A DNA stretch of 64,000 bases, taken from Ignavibacteria bacterium (GTDB lineage: Bacteria > Bacteroidota > Ignavibacteria > Tepidaquicellales > Tepidaquicellaceae). The stretch lies in the NCBI GenBank assembly GCA_019187405.1, contig JABAQZ010000006.1, positions 1 to 64,000 on the forward strand, in the 5' to 3' direction. Below the pieces are notes generated by a model, which was given only the letters and a program-made list of their open reading frames with translations, was not told the origin of the DNA and ran no database searches. Both the position numbers and the translations under genes were made by a program. Of this stretch, positions 1-8,826 are shown in pieces; position 1 is the stretch's first letter, and each line of letters begins with the position of its first letter.

Positions 1-1
1 A

Positions 2-454
2 TTGATAAATGAAACCAATTTTTTTAATGAAGTTAATATGTTATCTCAAACTGAAAACTTAAACGTAACCGCAAAAAACATTCTTAAAAATATTTTATCT
101 ATGATGAACACTTCGGATGAATTGTCTAATTCCACTTTGGGAAATATTAACAGTTCAGAAGGCAGCCGGAAAATTGATACCATAAATTATTATACCTACA
201 AAGGCATCCGGAATCTCATAAATTCACTTCCTGAGCTTTCAAAATACAAATCCTACTGGGATGAGGAATATGATTTCTGGGAAAAAAGAAATCAGACAAT
301 GCTGAAGAATATACTTAAATTCACAAAATCATATTCAGGGAAAAAAATTGTGGTGCTGTGCGGTTTTGCGCATAAGAACCTTCTTGTCAGGGGATTGAAG
401 AAAAGCTCACATTCGGGAAAAGATAAATTAATTATAAATGATTTATTTAAATGA
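2..454 (+). CDS. ChaN/TraB-like (DUF5694-type) protein, C-terminal part
   Basis: This reading frame is open from the left edge of the window, so the true start lies outside and only about 150 C-terminal residues are present. The recognisable part is near the end: a WEKRNQTMLKNI stretch followed by GKKIVVLCGFAHKNLL. An RN..M..NI helix followed by a hydrophobic strand ending in G.AH resembles the TraB/ChaN/DUF5694 group of bacterial proteins, which are often exported and of poorly known function. Family assignment rests on this short pattern only. No partner gene is evident, because the next gene downstream is a decayed remnant. Confidence 0.5.
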   Translation: MINETNFFNEVNMLSQTENLNVTAKNILKNILSMMNTSDELSNSTLGNINSSEGSRKIDTINYYTYKGIRNLINSLPELSKYKSYWDEEYDFWEKRNQTMLKNILKFTKSYSGKKIVVLCGFAHKNLLVRGLKKSSHSGKDKLIINDLFK

Positions 455-481
455 TAAATGATGAATTTTAAATTTTAACAA

Positions 482-967
482 ATGATTACGAGCAGTATAA
501 TATCGATCCTAAAGACATTTTCAGGGAATGAAATGAGCAGGTTTAATGATTTTCTTAATTCTCCGTATCACAACAAAAACAGGAAGGCAGTTGATTTTTT
601 CAATGTTTTAAAAAAATTTCATCCGGATTATTCTGATATTTACCTTATAAATGAATTTATTTTCAGAACTCAGGAGAATTTGTTTTTTAAAAATGATATA
701 AAAAGGTTAATGTTTTTTTGCCTGTATGAACTGAATTCAATTGATTCACTTATCTCGCACATTGATGCTCATAAGTATTATCTGAAAAACTCGAAGCTAA
801 ATAAAGAAGATACAAGAAATAAATTTATTTAGTTTCTTAATATTGTAAATGAACCGGCAAAGTTAAAAATCAATCCTGATGATTATAAGCTTGACAATCT
901 TAGGAAAAATCTGAAGAGTAAAGTTGATTTATTTAATAAAGACCGGCTGCCGGATAAGATTGATTAA
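482..967 (+). pseudogene. Decayed hypothetical protein with in-frame amber stop
   Basis: An ATG frame runs 116 codons to a TAG at 830-832. The same frame then continues for 44 more sense codons and ends at a TAA at 965-967. The downstream part (NEPAKLKINPDDYKLDN and on) has normal codon use and amino-acid composition, so the amber codon looks like a recent mutation or a real readthrough point. The N-terminal part (FSGNEMSRFNDFLNSPYHNKN) is hydrophilic and helical with no known motif. I have the impression that similar N-termini occur on longer uncharacterised proteins in this group, which would make this an internally deleted relic. No function is assigned. Confidence 0.45.
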
Positions 968-1027
968 ATAAAGAAATGATAATTATGCAAGAATTACTGC
1001 AGTGATTTCTAAATTATTTAAACATTA

Positions 1028-1315
1028 TTAATAACAGATTCTGCAGGGAGTCCTTCCGATTCTTAATGCTTCATCCAATCTAACAGAAATGATGTCTCCT
1101 TTACAGTTATTTAATCCTCTGCAATTTACTCTGCTGTGATACCGTTCCGCATATCTACCGGTGCAAATTACAACATACTTTTCGATTTTGTTATTAACAA
1201 ATGTTAATTCTCCGTGTTCGTTTCGATAATTTATATCAATAAATCCCGGAGATAATAAAACCGAAACAAGAAAAATTAACGGAAGAAACTTTGCAATGAA
1301 ACTATTCAAATTCAA
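1028..1315 (-). CDS. Small exported protein with Cys/His motif
   Basis: This 95-residue protein has an N-terminal hydrophobic segment (about residues 8-22) that looks like a signal peptide or membrane anchor. The C-terminal half has the pattern C-x(3)-YAERYH-x4-C-x4-C, then GRTPCRIC at the end. The paired cysteines and the histidine could bind a metal such as zinc or form disulfides. Short proteins with a YH...C..L..C...GR.PC..C pattern occur in Bacteroidota-type genomes but have no assigned function. It stands alone between the decayed gene on its left and the dioxygenase on its right, which is read in the same direction. Confidence 0.6.
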   Translation of the reverse strand: MNLNSFIAKFLPLIFLVSVLLSPGFIDINYRNEHGELTFVNNKIEKYVVICTGRYAERYHSRVNCRGLNNCKGDIISVRLDEALRIGRTPCRICY

Positions 1316-1460
1316 GACTTTATGTAAAATAAACCAAAGTTTAGATAACTTTAAGTCTTTAAAAAATCCGTTTTAAAAAATTTAATTTTAACCGAATTAA
1401 TATTGATTTCAAATGAAATCTTTTCCAAAAGATTTTATAAATTAATCCAAAGGATTATTT

Positions 1461-2462
1461 TCACTTCAGCAACAGCATTTCCTTTGAAAGCTCAACATCT
1501 CCAGCCTTCAGTTTATAAATGTAATATCCGCTGCCGAGACTGCTTCCATCAAATTCAAGTTCGTAAGTCCCTGCGCTTTTGTAAGAATTTTCCAGTACAA
1601 CAACTTCCTTGCCGAGTATATCCGAAACCGTAAGTTTAACATCGGCAGATTCCGGAATAGTATAGGATATTTTCGTCTTCGGATTAAAGGGATTCGGATA
1701 GTTTTGCGAAAGTGAGTATCCTTCCGGAACGGAACCGGGAGAACTAATTCCCAGCGGATCGTTAATTCCGATGATATATGTTCCGTCATATCCTCCGCTC
1801 GTATTTGGCTCGGCTGTCATTCTGAGATAAGGAGGATCTGCATTATGAAAAATGCTATCCATTGCATTTGTCGTTGGATTGGGACCTCTGCCCGAGTAAA
1901 GCGGAGTTGCATATACCGCATTATTTACGCTGTCAAGAAAACAATACTGAGATGTAATGATTGTGCTTGAGCTTAGGCGGACTTTGAAATGAACGTGAGT
2001 AGCTCTGCCCGGGTACCAGCCGGGATAACTTGTAATAAAAGATGCAACTCCGTCCTGATTTGTCGTCTGAAAACCCCGCATGAAATTATGTCCCGTGTAA
2101 TTTCCACCCGGCTGATTGTAGCCGGAATAAACTCCGTCTATATTAGTGTGCCAGATATCAACAATAACTCCCGGAACGGGATTGCAGTCGTAATCTATGA
2201 CAGTGATGTTCATGTTAAGCCGGATACCGTCGTGAAAAAAATTATTTGAAGTATTGTATCTGACATCAGAGCGGTTTAGATTTGCATTGAAGTAATACGG
2301 ACCTTCAGTTAACTGCGGTGTTAGCCAGCAGACGGGACTGCCTTTATAATGTGTCGGCAGTACGGTTTTTGTTTTTTTCATCAGATCGAAAGAGGCAATG
2401 ACGGGAAGAACGGTTGCAACTCCCAGCGCGCCGAGACCTTTGATTAAGTTTCTTCTTTTCAT
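1461..2462 (-). CDS. Secreted intradiol ring-cleavage dioxygenase with type IX sorting domain
   Basis: 333 residues. Residues 1-25 form an export signal with a twin-arginine-like start (RRNLIKGLG). Residues 50-220 match the intradiol dioxygenase fold that cleaves catechol-type rings using non-haem Fe(III). The expected ligands are visible: a Tyr in DGVYSGY (112 or 115), Tyr150 in GWYPGRATHVHF, His156 and His158. Residues 250-333 are a type IX secretion C-terminal domain with NYPNPFNP and a final KEMLLLK. The protein is therefore predicted to be exported across both membranes and attached to or released from the surface. No other ring-degradation genes are adjacent. The natural substrate is unknown, because secreted members of this superfamily are poorly characterised. 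Confidence 0.88.
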   Translation of the reverse strand: MKRRNLIKGLGALGVATVLPVIASFDLMKKTKTVLPTHYKGSPVCWLTPQLTEGPYYFNANLNRSDVRYNTSNNFFHDGIRLNMNITVIDYDCNPVPGVIVDIWHTNIDGVYSGYNQPGGNYTGHNFMRGFQTTNQDGVASFITSYPGWYPGRATHVHFKVRLSSSTIITSQYCFLDSVNNAVYATPLYSGRGPNPTTNAMDSIFHNADPPYLRMTAEPNTSGGYDGTYIIGINDPLGISSPGSVPEGYSLSQNYPNPFNPKTKISYTIPESADVKLTVSDILGKEVVVLENSYKSAGTYELEFDGSSLGSGYYIYKLKAGDVELSKEMLLLK

Positions 2463-2630
2463 TGATTTAATTTTTGATAAAATTAAAATTAAATTATCTT
2501 AAAAGCAAAATGATTTTTGTAAATGAATGTAACGATTAAAACTTTGATGTTCGTAAGGTTTTGACGGATTTGTATTTCACAAGACTGTAAACCCAATTTC
2601 AATTTTATTCCAACTCAATATTAATTATAT

Positions 2631-3368
2631 TTGTCTATCAAAAATTCACCCGGAAATATCGTTAAACTGGATGCTTTGTTTTTTGGTGCGCATCCCGACG
2701 ATGTAGAGTTGTTCTGCGGCGGAACGCTTATTATGCTTGCTGATTCCGGATATAAAACCGGAATTGTTGATTTAACAAGAGGCGAGCTCAGCACGAGAGG
2801 CAACTTGAAACTTCGCGAAAAGGAAACACGCAAAGCAACAAAGCTGCTGGGTTTGACAGTCAGAGAAAATCTGGACATTAACGACGACAATATTGAAAAC
2901 AACGAAGCAAACAGGCTGAAAGTGATTTCTGTTTTAAGAAAATTTAAACCTAAACTGGTGTTCATACCATATCATCATGACAGACATCCTGACCATATTA
3001 ATGCAAGCCGGCTTGTAAGCGATTCATGCTTTTATTCCGGTCTTGTAAAAATTAAAACAGGAAATCTTTCTGCGCATAAACCGGATAAAATATTTTTTTA
3101 CAGAAATGCTTATGATATGCCGGTGAGTTTTATTTTTGACATTTCAAAAGCTTTTAGAAAAAAAAGAAAAGCGCTGCAATGTTACGCTTCTCAGTTTTAC
3201 GGAAGTGAAAGAAAAGAGCCGGAAACTTATATTAGCTCTAAACTTTTTGACAATGAAATCGAATCAAGAGCAAGGTATTTTGGATTTAAAATCGGTGTGG
3301 AATTCGGCGAGCCGTTTTATTGTTCGGATAGCATACGCATAAATGAAAAAAATATTTTTGATATTTAA
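2631..3368 (+). CDS. bshB1: PIG-L family deacetylase, BshB1-like (bacillithiol synthesis)
   Basis: 245 residues of the LmbE/PIG-L fold. The zinc-binding motifs are AHPDD (20-24) and HPDH (119-122). The best match is BshB1, which deacetylates N-acetylglucosaminyl malate to glucosaminyl malate in bacillithiol synthesis, judged from GAHPDDVELFCGGTL and RGELSTRG. No ATG lies upstream of the catalytic motif, so the chosen start is TTG at 2631. This gives a 10-residue extension before the usual VKLDAL beginning, so the real start may differ. A YfiT/BstA-like thiol transferase is encoded at 35197, which fits bacillithiol use by the cell. Exact substrate is inferred from family. Confidence 0.78.
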   Translation: MSIKNSPGNIVKLDALFFGAHPDDVELFCGGTLIMLADSGYKTGIVDLTRGELSTRGNLKLREKETRKATKLLGLTVRENLDINDDNIENNEANRLKVISVLRKFKPKLVFIPYHHDRHPDHINASRLVSDSCFYSGLVKIKTGNLSAHKPDKIFFYRNAYDMPVSFIFDISKAFRKKRKALQCYASQFYGSERKEPETYISSKLFDNEIESRARYFGFKIGVEFGEPFYCSDSIRINEKNIFDI

Positions 3369-3412
3369 AATTTTTAATAATTATATAATAAACTAAATAA
3401 CAGGAGAATCAC

Positions 3413-3745
3413 ATGAACCAAGGACAAATGCAGGGAATGCTTAAACAAGTAAAAAAGATGCAGGAAAAAATGGATAAGATTCAGGAAGAACTCGAGAAAA
3501 TGACAGTTACCGAAGAATCGGGAGGAGGAATGGTGAAGGTTACGGTAAACGGCAAGAATATGCTTACGAAAATCGAAATAGAAAAAGAAATCATCAATCC
3601 GGAAGATCCTCAGATGTTAGAAGACCTGCTGATTGCTGCGATCAACAAAGCTCTCGAGAGCTCTCAAAAGATGGCAAATGACGAAATGTCGAAGGCAACT
3701 TCGGGAATGATACCTAACATACCAGGACTGAATCTGAAATTTTAA
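3413..3745 (+). CDS. ybaB: YbaB/EbfC nucleoid-associated protein
   Basis: 110 residues, the normal size for the YbaB/EbfC family of small dimeric DNA-binding proteins. It has a Gln/Met/Lys-rich N-terminal helix ([20 protein letters not shown]), a [11 protein letters not shown] strand and a PGLNLKF end. An AGGAGA ribosome-binding site at 3402-3407 sits five bases before the ATG. It lies 15 bp upstream of recR. The ybaB-recR pairing is widespread and supports a role in chromosome organisation or repair. Confidence 0.95.
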   Translation: MNQGQMQGMLKQVKKMQEKMDKIQEELEKMTVTEESGGGMVKVTVNGKNMLTKIEIEKEIINPEDPQMLEDLLIAAINKALESSQKMANDEMSKATSGMIPNIPGLNLKF

Positions 3746-3760
3746 ATTCTTATTTCCGCA

Positions 3761-4369
3761 ATGCAAAGTACTTCCGATGCACTTGACACTTTAATAGAAG
3801 AATTTTCCAAGCTTCCGCAAATTGGAAGGAAGACTGCTCAGCGGCTTGCAATGTATATTACACGCCTGCCGAAAGAAGAAGTTGAAAAATTTGCCGGCGC
3901 CTTGATTGAGACAAAGGATAAAATCAGATTCTGCAGGATTTGCTTCAACATTACAGAAGATGACACCTGCAGAATCTGCCGTTCGGATAAAAGAAACAGG
4001 AATGTTATTTGCGTTGTAGAAGAACCTCAGGATGTTTTTGCTCTGGAGAAAACAAATGAATACAAAGGACTTTATCACGTGCTGCACGGTATTATCTCCC
4101 CTCTCGACGGCATTGGTCCTGACGATATCAGAATCAAAGAGCTTATCGAAAGACTCAATGAAAACGAAGGCGCTCATATCGAAGAGTTGATTCTCGCTCT
4201 TAATCCTACGGTAGAAGGCGAAACTACCATTCTTTATCTTTCAAAACTTCTTAGACATCTTGACATTAAAATTACAAGAATTGCAAGAGGCATACCGATC
4301 GGATCGGATATTGAACTTGCCGATGAAGTTACTCTGGCAAGAGCAATGGAAGGACGAGTTACGGTTTGA
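3761..4369 (+). CDS. recR: Recombination protein RecR
   Basis: 202 residues, full length. It has a helix-hairpin-helix near [10 protein letters not shown] (21-30), a C4 zinc finger (C58, C61, C70, C73) and a Toprim domain beginning at VICVVEE. RecR works with RecO and RecF to load RecA at gaps and stalled forks. The gene follows ybaB closely. Its stop codon overlaps the TTG start of the following methyltransferase, so translation of the two is probably coupled. Confidence 0.96.
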   Translation: MQSTSDALDTLIEEFSKLPQIGRKTAQRLAMYITRLPKEEVEKFAGALIETKDKIRFCRICFNITEDDTCRICRSDKRNRNVICVVEEPQDVFALEKTNEYKGLYHVLHGIISPLDGIGPDDIRIKELIERLNENEGAHIEELILALNPTVEGETTILYLSKLLRHLDIKITRIARGIPIGSDIELADEVTLARAMEGRVTV

Positions 4370-5112
4370 AAAGCTGGTTTGAAGAATGGTTTTCAAACGA
4401 ATTTTATCTTAAGCTTTATCAGCACAGAGATGAGGAAGATGCAAGATGGATTATCAATTTGATTCAGAGAACACTCGATGTCAGTACAAATTCGAATGTT
4501 CTTGACATTGCATGCGGATCAGGCAGACATTCGATAGAGCTTGCCCGAAGAGGATTTGAAGTAACGGGCTTTGACTTGTCTGAATATCTTATCAGAGAAG
4601 CAAAGAAAAATCTTTCTGAATCTCCCGAAAGAAACCTGAGAGCAAAATTTCTCATCAAAGACATGCGGAATTTTGATTTTACAAATTCATTTGATCTTGC
4701 CGTAAATATTTTTACAAGCTTCGGATATTTTGAAACTGACAGAGAGAATTATAAAGTCATAGAAAACGTTTCAAAGTCAATAAAAAGAGGCGGATATTTT
4801 ATATTTGATTTTCTGAATAAGAAGCATCTTGAAAAAAATCTAATCCCCTATTCAAGAAAAAAATACGGAAGTATTAATGTAATTATGAAAAGGAAAATCA
4901 GAAACGGATTTGTAACAAAGGAAATTGTTTTAAGAAAAGGTAAATCCGAAAAAATATTCAGCGAGATACTCAGACTTTATTCGCCGGATGAATTCAAAAA
5001 TATGTTTGAATCATACGGATTAAAAATTATTAAAACATTCGGAGATTATTTTGGCAATGCATTCAATGAAAACAAATCACAGAGACTCGTCATCTTTTCC
5101 CGCAATTCATGA
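4366..5112 (+). CDS. Class I SAM-dependent methyltransferase
   Basis: 248 residues. The SAM-binding motif I is [19 protein letters not shown] (about 45-63), followed by an acidic strand end in GFDLSEY and a motif-IV-like [14 protein letters not shown]. This resembles small-molecule class I methyltransferases, and nothing reveals the substrate. The start is a TTG overlapping the recR stop. The C-terminal end overlaps the next gene by some 47-62 bp, consistent with one transcription unit running from ybaB through the lipoproteins. Confidence 0.82.
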   Translation: MKSWFEEWFSNEFYLKLYQHRDEEDARWIINLIQRTLDVSTNSNVLDIACGSGRHSIELARRGFEVTGFDLSEYLIREAKKNLSESPERNLRAKFLIKDMRNFDFTNSFDLAVNIFTSFGYFETDRENYKVIENVSKSIKRGGYFIFDFLNKKHLEKNLIPYSRKKYGSINVIMKRKIRNGFVTKEIVLRKGKSEKIFSEILRLYSPDEFKNMFESYGLKIIKTFGDYFGNAFNENKSQRLVIFSRNS

Positions 5113-5683
5113 ATATCTGATACCTGCGCTTCTGATTTTTATAGCGGGATGCGGTCTGTTTGAGACAAGAAGCGTGGAACCTCCATCACAGCCCCGCTCC
5201 ACTTTCACACAGCCCACGTCTCCGGATATCGTGCTTGCAAATCTCAGTTTTGCTGTCGCCGAAAAAAATCTCGATAATTACATTCGATGTCTTGTTGATA
5301 CAAATTTTTCCGAAAGAAGATTCAGATATTTTCCAGATGCACGATCACAGTCAAATTATCCGGTTTTCCTTAGCTGGAGCATTGCAAACGAGCGCAGTTA
5401 TTACAGCAATCTTCTTTCATTTACAAATGAATCTGCTTCATCCAATCTTTTTCTATCAAACACTTCTTTTAACACGGGACTGGATTCTGCAATTATAGAC
5501 GCGGAGTATCTGCTTGTATTTGACCATAACAAGCAGAATGTTGCCAAGATAACTAAGGGGAATTTAAGATTCATTATGGGAACCGATCAGAGAGGATTGT
5601 GGTCCATTCACGGATGGTATGATTTTTTGAATAATGAAAACGATACTACATGGAGCGTGCTTAAAGCAAACTTTGTAAATTGA
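5066..5683 (+). CDS. Lipoprotein of unknown function
   Basis: About 205 residues from the ATG at 5066. In-frame ATGs at 5051 and 5057 are alternatives. A hydrophobic stretch ends in a lipobox-like LLIFIAGC, so lipid attachment at the Cys is likely. The mature part begins with a Pro/Ser/Thr-rich linker. It ends in a region containing GLWSIHGWYDF, which resembles the end of the next protein (GIWKIQKWRDE). That pattern recalls the last strands of small NTF2-like folds. The gene overlaps the methyltransferase gene. Confidence 0.65.
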   Translation: MKTNHRDSSSFPAIHEYLIPALLIFIAGCGLFETRSVEPPSQPRSTFTQPTSPDIVLANLSFAVAEKNLDNYIRCLVDTNFSERRFRYFPDARSQSNYPVFLSWSIANERSYYSNLLSFTNESASSNLFLSNTSFNTGLDSAIIDAEYLLVFDHNKQNVAKITKGNLRFIMGTDQRGLWSIHGWYDFLNNENDTTWSVLKANFVN

Positions 5684-5719
5684 ATTGATGCTTAAAAGTC
5701 TTTAGTTTCAGTCAGTTTG

Positions 5720-6226
5720 ATGAAGATTCTTATCAAAATATTATTGTCAGCTCTGATACCGCTGCATTTCATTTCATGCGACAATATTTTTTCACCTAAG
5801 CTCGACAACAGTACTCCGGTTGAAATACTTACAGACCAGACTACTATTGAAGGTCTGTTTCAGAATTTTAAGTATTCATATACTTTCAAAGATACTACTG
5901 TTTACGGAAATCTGCTGACCGAAAATTTCCTTTTCATTTACCGCGACTATACTTCAGGATTCGATGTTTCCTGGGACAGGGCAACTGACATGAGAACGAC
6001 TAACGGATTGTTTCAGAATTCTCAAAAGCTTGAGGTAGTCTGGAACAACATCATTTATCAGGGAGGCGATTCTCTGAATCAGAATGTCAAAAGAAGTTTT
6101 AATCTTACCATTACTTTCAATCCAAGCGATATTGTAAGATTAAACGGTTTTGTCGATATGAATCTTGTAAGAAATCCGGATAACGGTATCTGGAAAATTC
6201 AAAAATGGCGTGACGAAAGTTTTTAA
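5720..6226 (+). CDS. Lipoprotein, probable paralogue of the preceding one
   Basis: 168 residues starting at the ATG at 5720; a TTG three bases earlier is possible. The signal peptide ends in LIPLHFISC, a lipobox with the acylated Cys at residue 21. The mature part is predicted mostly beta, with NTF2-like features (an N-terminal region mentioning a FKYSYTFKDTTVYGNLL helix-strand and a terminal GIWKIQKWRDE strand). It sits 36 bp after the first lipoprotein and may be a divergent duplicate. It converges on and overlaps by four bases the L,D-transpeptidase gene on the other strand. Function unknown. Confidence 0.65.
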   Translation: MKILIKILLSALIPLHFISCDNIFSPKLDNSTPVEILTDQTTIEGLFQNFKYSYTFKDTTVYGNLLTENFLFIYRDYTSGFDVSWDRATDMRTTNGLFQNSQKLEVVWNNIIYQGGDSLNQNVKRSFNLTITFNPSDIVRLNGFVDMNLVRNPDNGIWKIQKWRDESF

Positions 6227-7368
6227 TTTCTTACCATAAACTTTGCCTTCAAGTCTTCTATATAATATTTTTCATATTCCTTTCCGTTGGTTAATACATA
6301 ATCAACCATAAGATTCAATGCCTCGTCGGGAATATCCTTTCCGAATTTTTCTCTGTATTCGGAAATTATATTGTCTCTTGAAGCAAGCGTTATCAGCCCT
6401 TCATCATTATGCTCTGTATTAATAACCGCACCTTTCCCGTATTTATAGATGTCATCAAACAAAATTATGTAATTGCCGGATTCATCAGTGTTTACATCAT
6501 AAGTCTTGTAAATAATCTGCACAGGAAATTTATCCTGCTCTTCAAAATTATAGATAAGTGTTTTTTTACTGCCAAGCCAATCGCTGAGATCGGCAGACTT
6601 TACAACACGCTTTATTATAAACTGTTTCATCTTTTCAATATTATCATTGTCATTTCTTACACATCCGTGCGAAAGATTTCTCATTTTATTTCCGAGAAGA
6701 TTCGGCTTATTTGTTCCGTGAAAATATCGGAGTGAATTTTCATCATAATGCACAACAAATAATCCGAGAGGATTTCCCGGACCGGGTTTTACCGGAGGAA
6801 GATGCGCTTTATTGGGTTCCGGGTCTTTGTAAAACGGCCAGTTGCGAATTTTGTAAGCGCTGAAATTTCCCGTATATGTTTTATCTTTAATAGTGCCAAT
6901 TACATTCGGCCAAGTATCAATATAAATCTCTTTACCATTATACAGCTGATAAATTCTCGAATTAAATTCCGGAATGTTTAGTACCCAGAGAATTTTTGCA
7001 GTATCCGCCAAAAAATTTTCCGGTACTTCAAAAGTAACCTTATATTTTTTTAGTTCTTCTCCGGCAATTGCCGTATCTTGATTAATATTGGTCAGAGGAA
7101 TTATTTCTTTTGTATCAATTATTTTCTGAATTTCTTTTTCGGAAATTATCGGGAATAAATCGGTTAAATGATCTCTTATTACGGCATCACTCTGTTCGGG
7201 ATACTCCGTTTCAAAAAATAATCTTTCGGATTTTAATCCCGGAATTTTAAAACTGACTGCGGAATCATTAATCTCCTGAGATGTTATTACTTCCGGCAAA
7301 ATCAATCCGAATAACAAAGCCGTCAAAAGAATCTGTAGAATATTCTTTTTTATTTTAAATGTAATCAT
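6223..7368 (-). CDS. L,D-transpeptidase (YkuD domain)
   Basis: 381 residues with an N-terminal signal peptide or anchor (residues 7-30). The YkuD catalytic motif is intact: His in GLFVVHYD and HGTN, then S233-H-G-C236-V-R238. Such enzymes cross-link peptidoglycan stem peptides or attach proteins or lipids to them, using the Cys as nucleophile in the periplasm. About 120 residues lie before and 130 after the catalytic core, so it is longer than minimal YkuD enzymes. It is the last gene of a seven-gene minus-strand run (18 bp after tspO). Confidence 0.87.
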   Translation of the reverse strand: MITFKIKKNILQILLTALLFGLILPEVITSQEINDSAVSFKIPGLKSERLFFETEYPEQSDAVIRDHLTDLFPIISEKEIQKIIDTKEIIPLTNINQDTAIAGEELKKYKVTFEVPENFLADTAKILWVLNIPEFNSRIYQLYNGKEIYIDTWPNVIGTIKDKTYTGNFSAYKIRNWPFYKDPEPNKAHLPPVKPGPGNPLGLFVVHYDENSLRYFHGTNKPNLLGNKMRNLSHGCVRNDNDNIEKMKQFIIKRVVKSADLSDWLGSKKTLIYNFEEQDKFPVQIIYKTYDVNTDESGNYIILFDDIYKYGKGAVINTEHNDEGLITLASRDNIISEYREKFGKDIPDEALNLMVDYVLTNGKEYEKYYIEDLKAKFMVRN

Positions 7369-7385
7369 GTAGGTGGTTTATTATT

Positions 7386-7856
7386 TCAATTTAATATAAA
7401 TATAAATACGTTCAGAATAGCTGCAAAAACTACCCATAAAAAATATGGTACGAGCAGATATCCTGACAAAGGTGAAATTTTTTTGAATCTGATGATGCAG
7501 AGAAATATCAGCACCAGCAATAACATTATTACTATAAACCCGCCGGTTATCGATTGTAATCCGAAAAATATCACTGACCATATACCGTTAAATAAAAGCT
7601 GAATAATGAAAATGATGAATGCCGATCTAACGTTTTTATTTTGAAGTCCTTCTTTCCAAATCAGGAAAAGGGATATTCCCATTATGAAATAAAGCACAGC
7701 CCAAGCAGGAGCAAATATATAATCAGGCGGATTGAAAGCGGGCTTATTAATTGTATTATACCATGTATTTACCGATTCATAAGAAAAGACTGAGCCGATT
7801 ATACCCGGTAAAAAGCAGATAAAAATGCTTAATATTAATTTAAAAAATCCGTGCAA
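7386..7856 (-). CDS. tspO: TspO/MBR family membrane protein
   Basis: 156 residues with five predicted membrane helices. The family signature is present: WYNTINKPAFNPPDYIFAPAW and then WKEG and LFNGIWSVIFFGLQ. TspO proteins bind porphyrins and related ligands and are linked to tetrapyrrole or stress signalling. The only plausible start is a TTG at 7856. It lies between the short aldehyde dehydrogenase and the L,D-transpeptidase in one direction of reading. Nothing in the context identifies its ligand. Confidence 0.9.
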   Translation of the reverse strand: MHGFFKLILSIFICFLPGIIGSVFSYESVNTWYNTINKPAFNPPDYIFAPAWAVLYFIMGISLFLIWKEGLQNKNVRSAFIIFIIQLLFNGIWSVIFFGLQSITGGFIVIMLLLVLIFLCIIRFKKISPLSGYLLVPYFLWVVFAAILNVFIFILN

Positions 7857-7912
7857 AATTTATTGAGTTAATTTGAAATAAAACAGAAAAGAAAATTACA
7901 GTTTTGCGGATA

Positions 7913-8788
7913 TTACATTCCCATTGTGTGCCAAACAGTTTTTAGTTCAGTGAATTTCTCTATTTCGGATAAATTTTCGTTTTCTTTGCTCGAATACCAG
8001 TTTCTGTTTTCACCGTAAGCATTCAGACGTTTAACATTATTTGCGCAAAGTTCTTGAATTGTTTTTTTGATTTCTTTGCTGTCATAGCAAAGGTCAATTG
8101 CATTTATGTCAAAATGTCCCGCAATATGATTGATAAGTTCATTCTTCAGACCTGTAAGAATGTTAATTACGCCCGGAGTAAAATCGCTCGTTGCAATGAC
8201 TTCTGAAAAAGTTAATGCAGGAAGAGGCGACTTTTCACTTGCAAGCATAATGCAGGAATTTCCGGAAGCAAGTATTGCACACACTCTTGACACAAGCGGA
8301 AGAAAGCAGGGACTTTCGGGAAGTATTGCAGCTACAATGCCGGTTGGTTCGGGAATTGAAAAATTAAAATATCCCGACTGGACGGGATTAACCGAACCGC
8401 TTAATTGAACCCATTTGTCACAGAATCCTGAATAGTAAATGATCCTGTCAATTGCCGATCTTACTTCTTTTTTACATTCTTGTTTATTTTGTTTTGTTGA
8501 AATATAAATTTCTTCAACGAACTGTTCTTTTCTTCCTTCAAGCATTTCGGCAAGTCTGTAAAATATCTGAGCTCTTTCATATCCGGTTTTTGCGCTCCAT
8601 TCATTGAAGCCGGCTCTTGCAGATACGACGCTGTTGCGGATATCTTTTCTTGATGCCCGTGAATAATTGCATATCTTAATTCCGTTTCGGGGATTAATTG
8701 CAGACAGATATCTTTCGGATTCGGTTCTGATAAATTTACCTCCGATAAAAAGCTTATACATTTTCGGAATTTTAATTCTTGTCTGCAT
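7913..8788 (-). CDS. Truncated, probably non-catalytic aldehyde dehydrogenase-like protein
   Basis: 291 residues, against about 480 for a full aldehyde dehydrogenase. The N-terminal coenzyme-binding half is present, from MYKLFIGGKF to GVINILTG. The tail FTELKTVWHTMG matches the normal C-terminus. The catalytic middle is absent: no ELGGK glutamate and no nucleophilic Cys region. The usual PWNFP asparagine motif reads LPESPC, and the KP(A/S)E lysine is lost (MLASEK). The deletion is clean and the frame is open, so this looks like a maintained short paralogue and not decay. It follows two nucleoside phosphorylases. Short aldehyde dehydrogenase partners are known to me beside full-length ones in deoxyribose catabolic clusters, but no full-length gene is in this window. 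Confidence 0.72.
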   Translation of the reverse strand: MQTRIKIPKMYKLFIGGKFIRTESERYLSAINPRNGIKICNYSRASRKDIRNSVVSARAGFNEWSAKTGYERAQIFYRLAEMLEGRKEQFVEEIYISTKQNKQECKKEVRSAIDRIIYYSGFCDKWVQLSGSVNPVQSGYFNFSIPEPTGIVAAILPESPCFLPLVSRVCAILASGNSCIMLASEKSPLPALTFSEVIATSDFTPGVINILTGLKNELINHIAGHFDINAIDLCYDSKEIKKTIQELCANNVKRLNAYGENRNWYSSKENENLSEIEKFTELKTVWHTMGM

Positions 8789-8826
8789 AAAAATGTTATG
8801 TTAATTTTTTTGAATGATTATAAAAT

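Noticed and set aside
1403-1633. Open frame on the + strand opposite the dioxygenase
   Set aside because: It is antisense to the type IX tail of the dioxygenase and shows no independent protein features.
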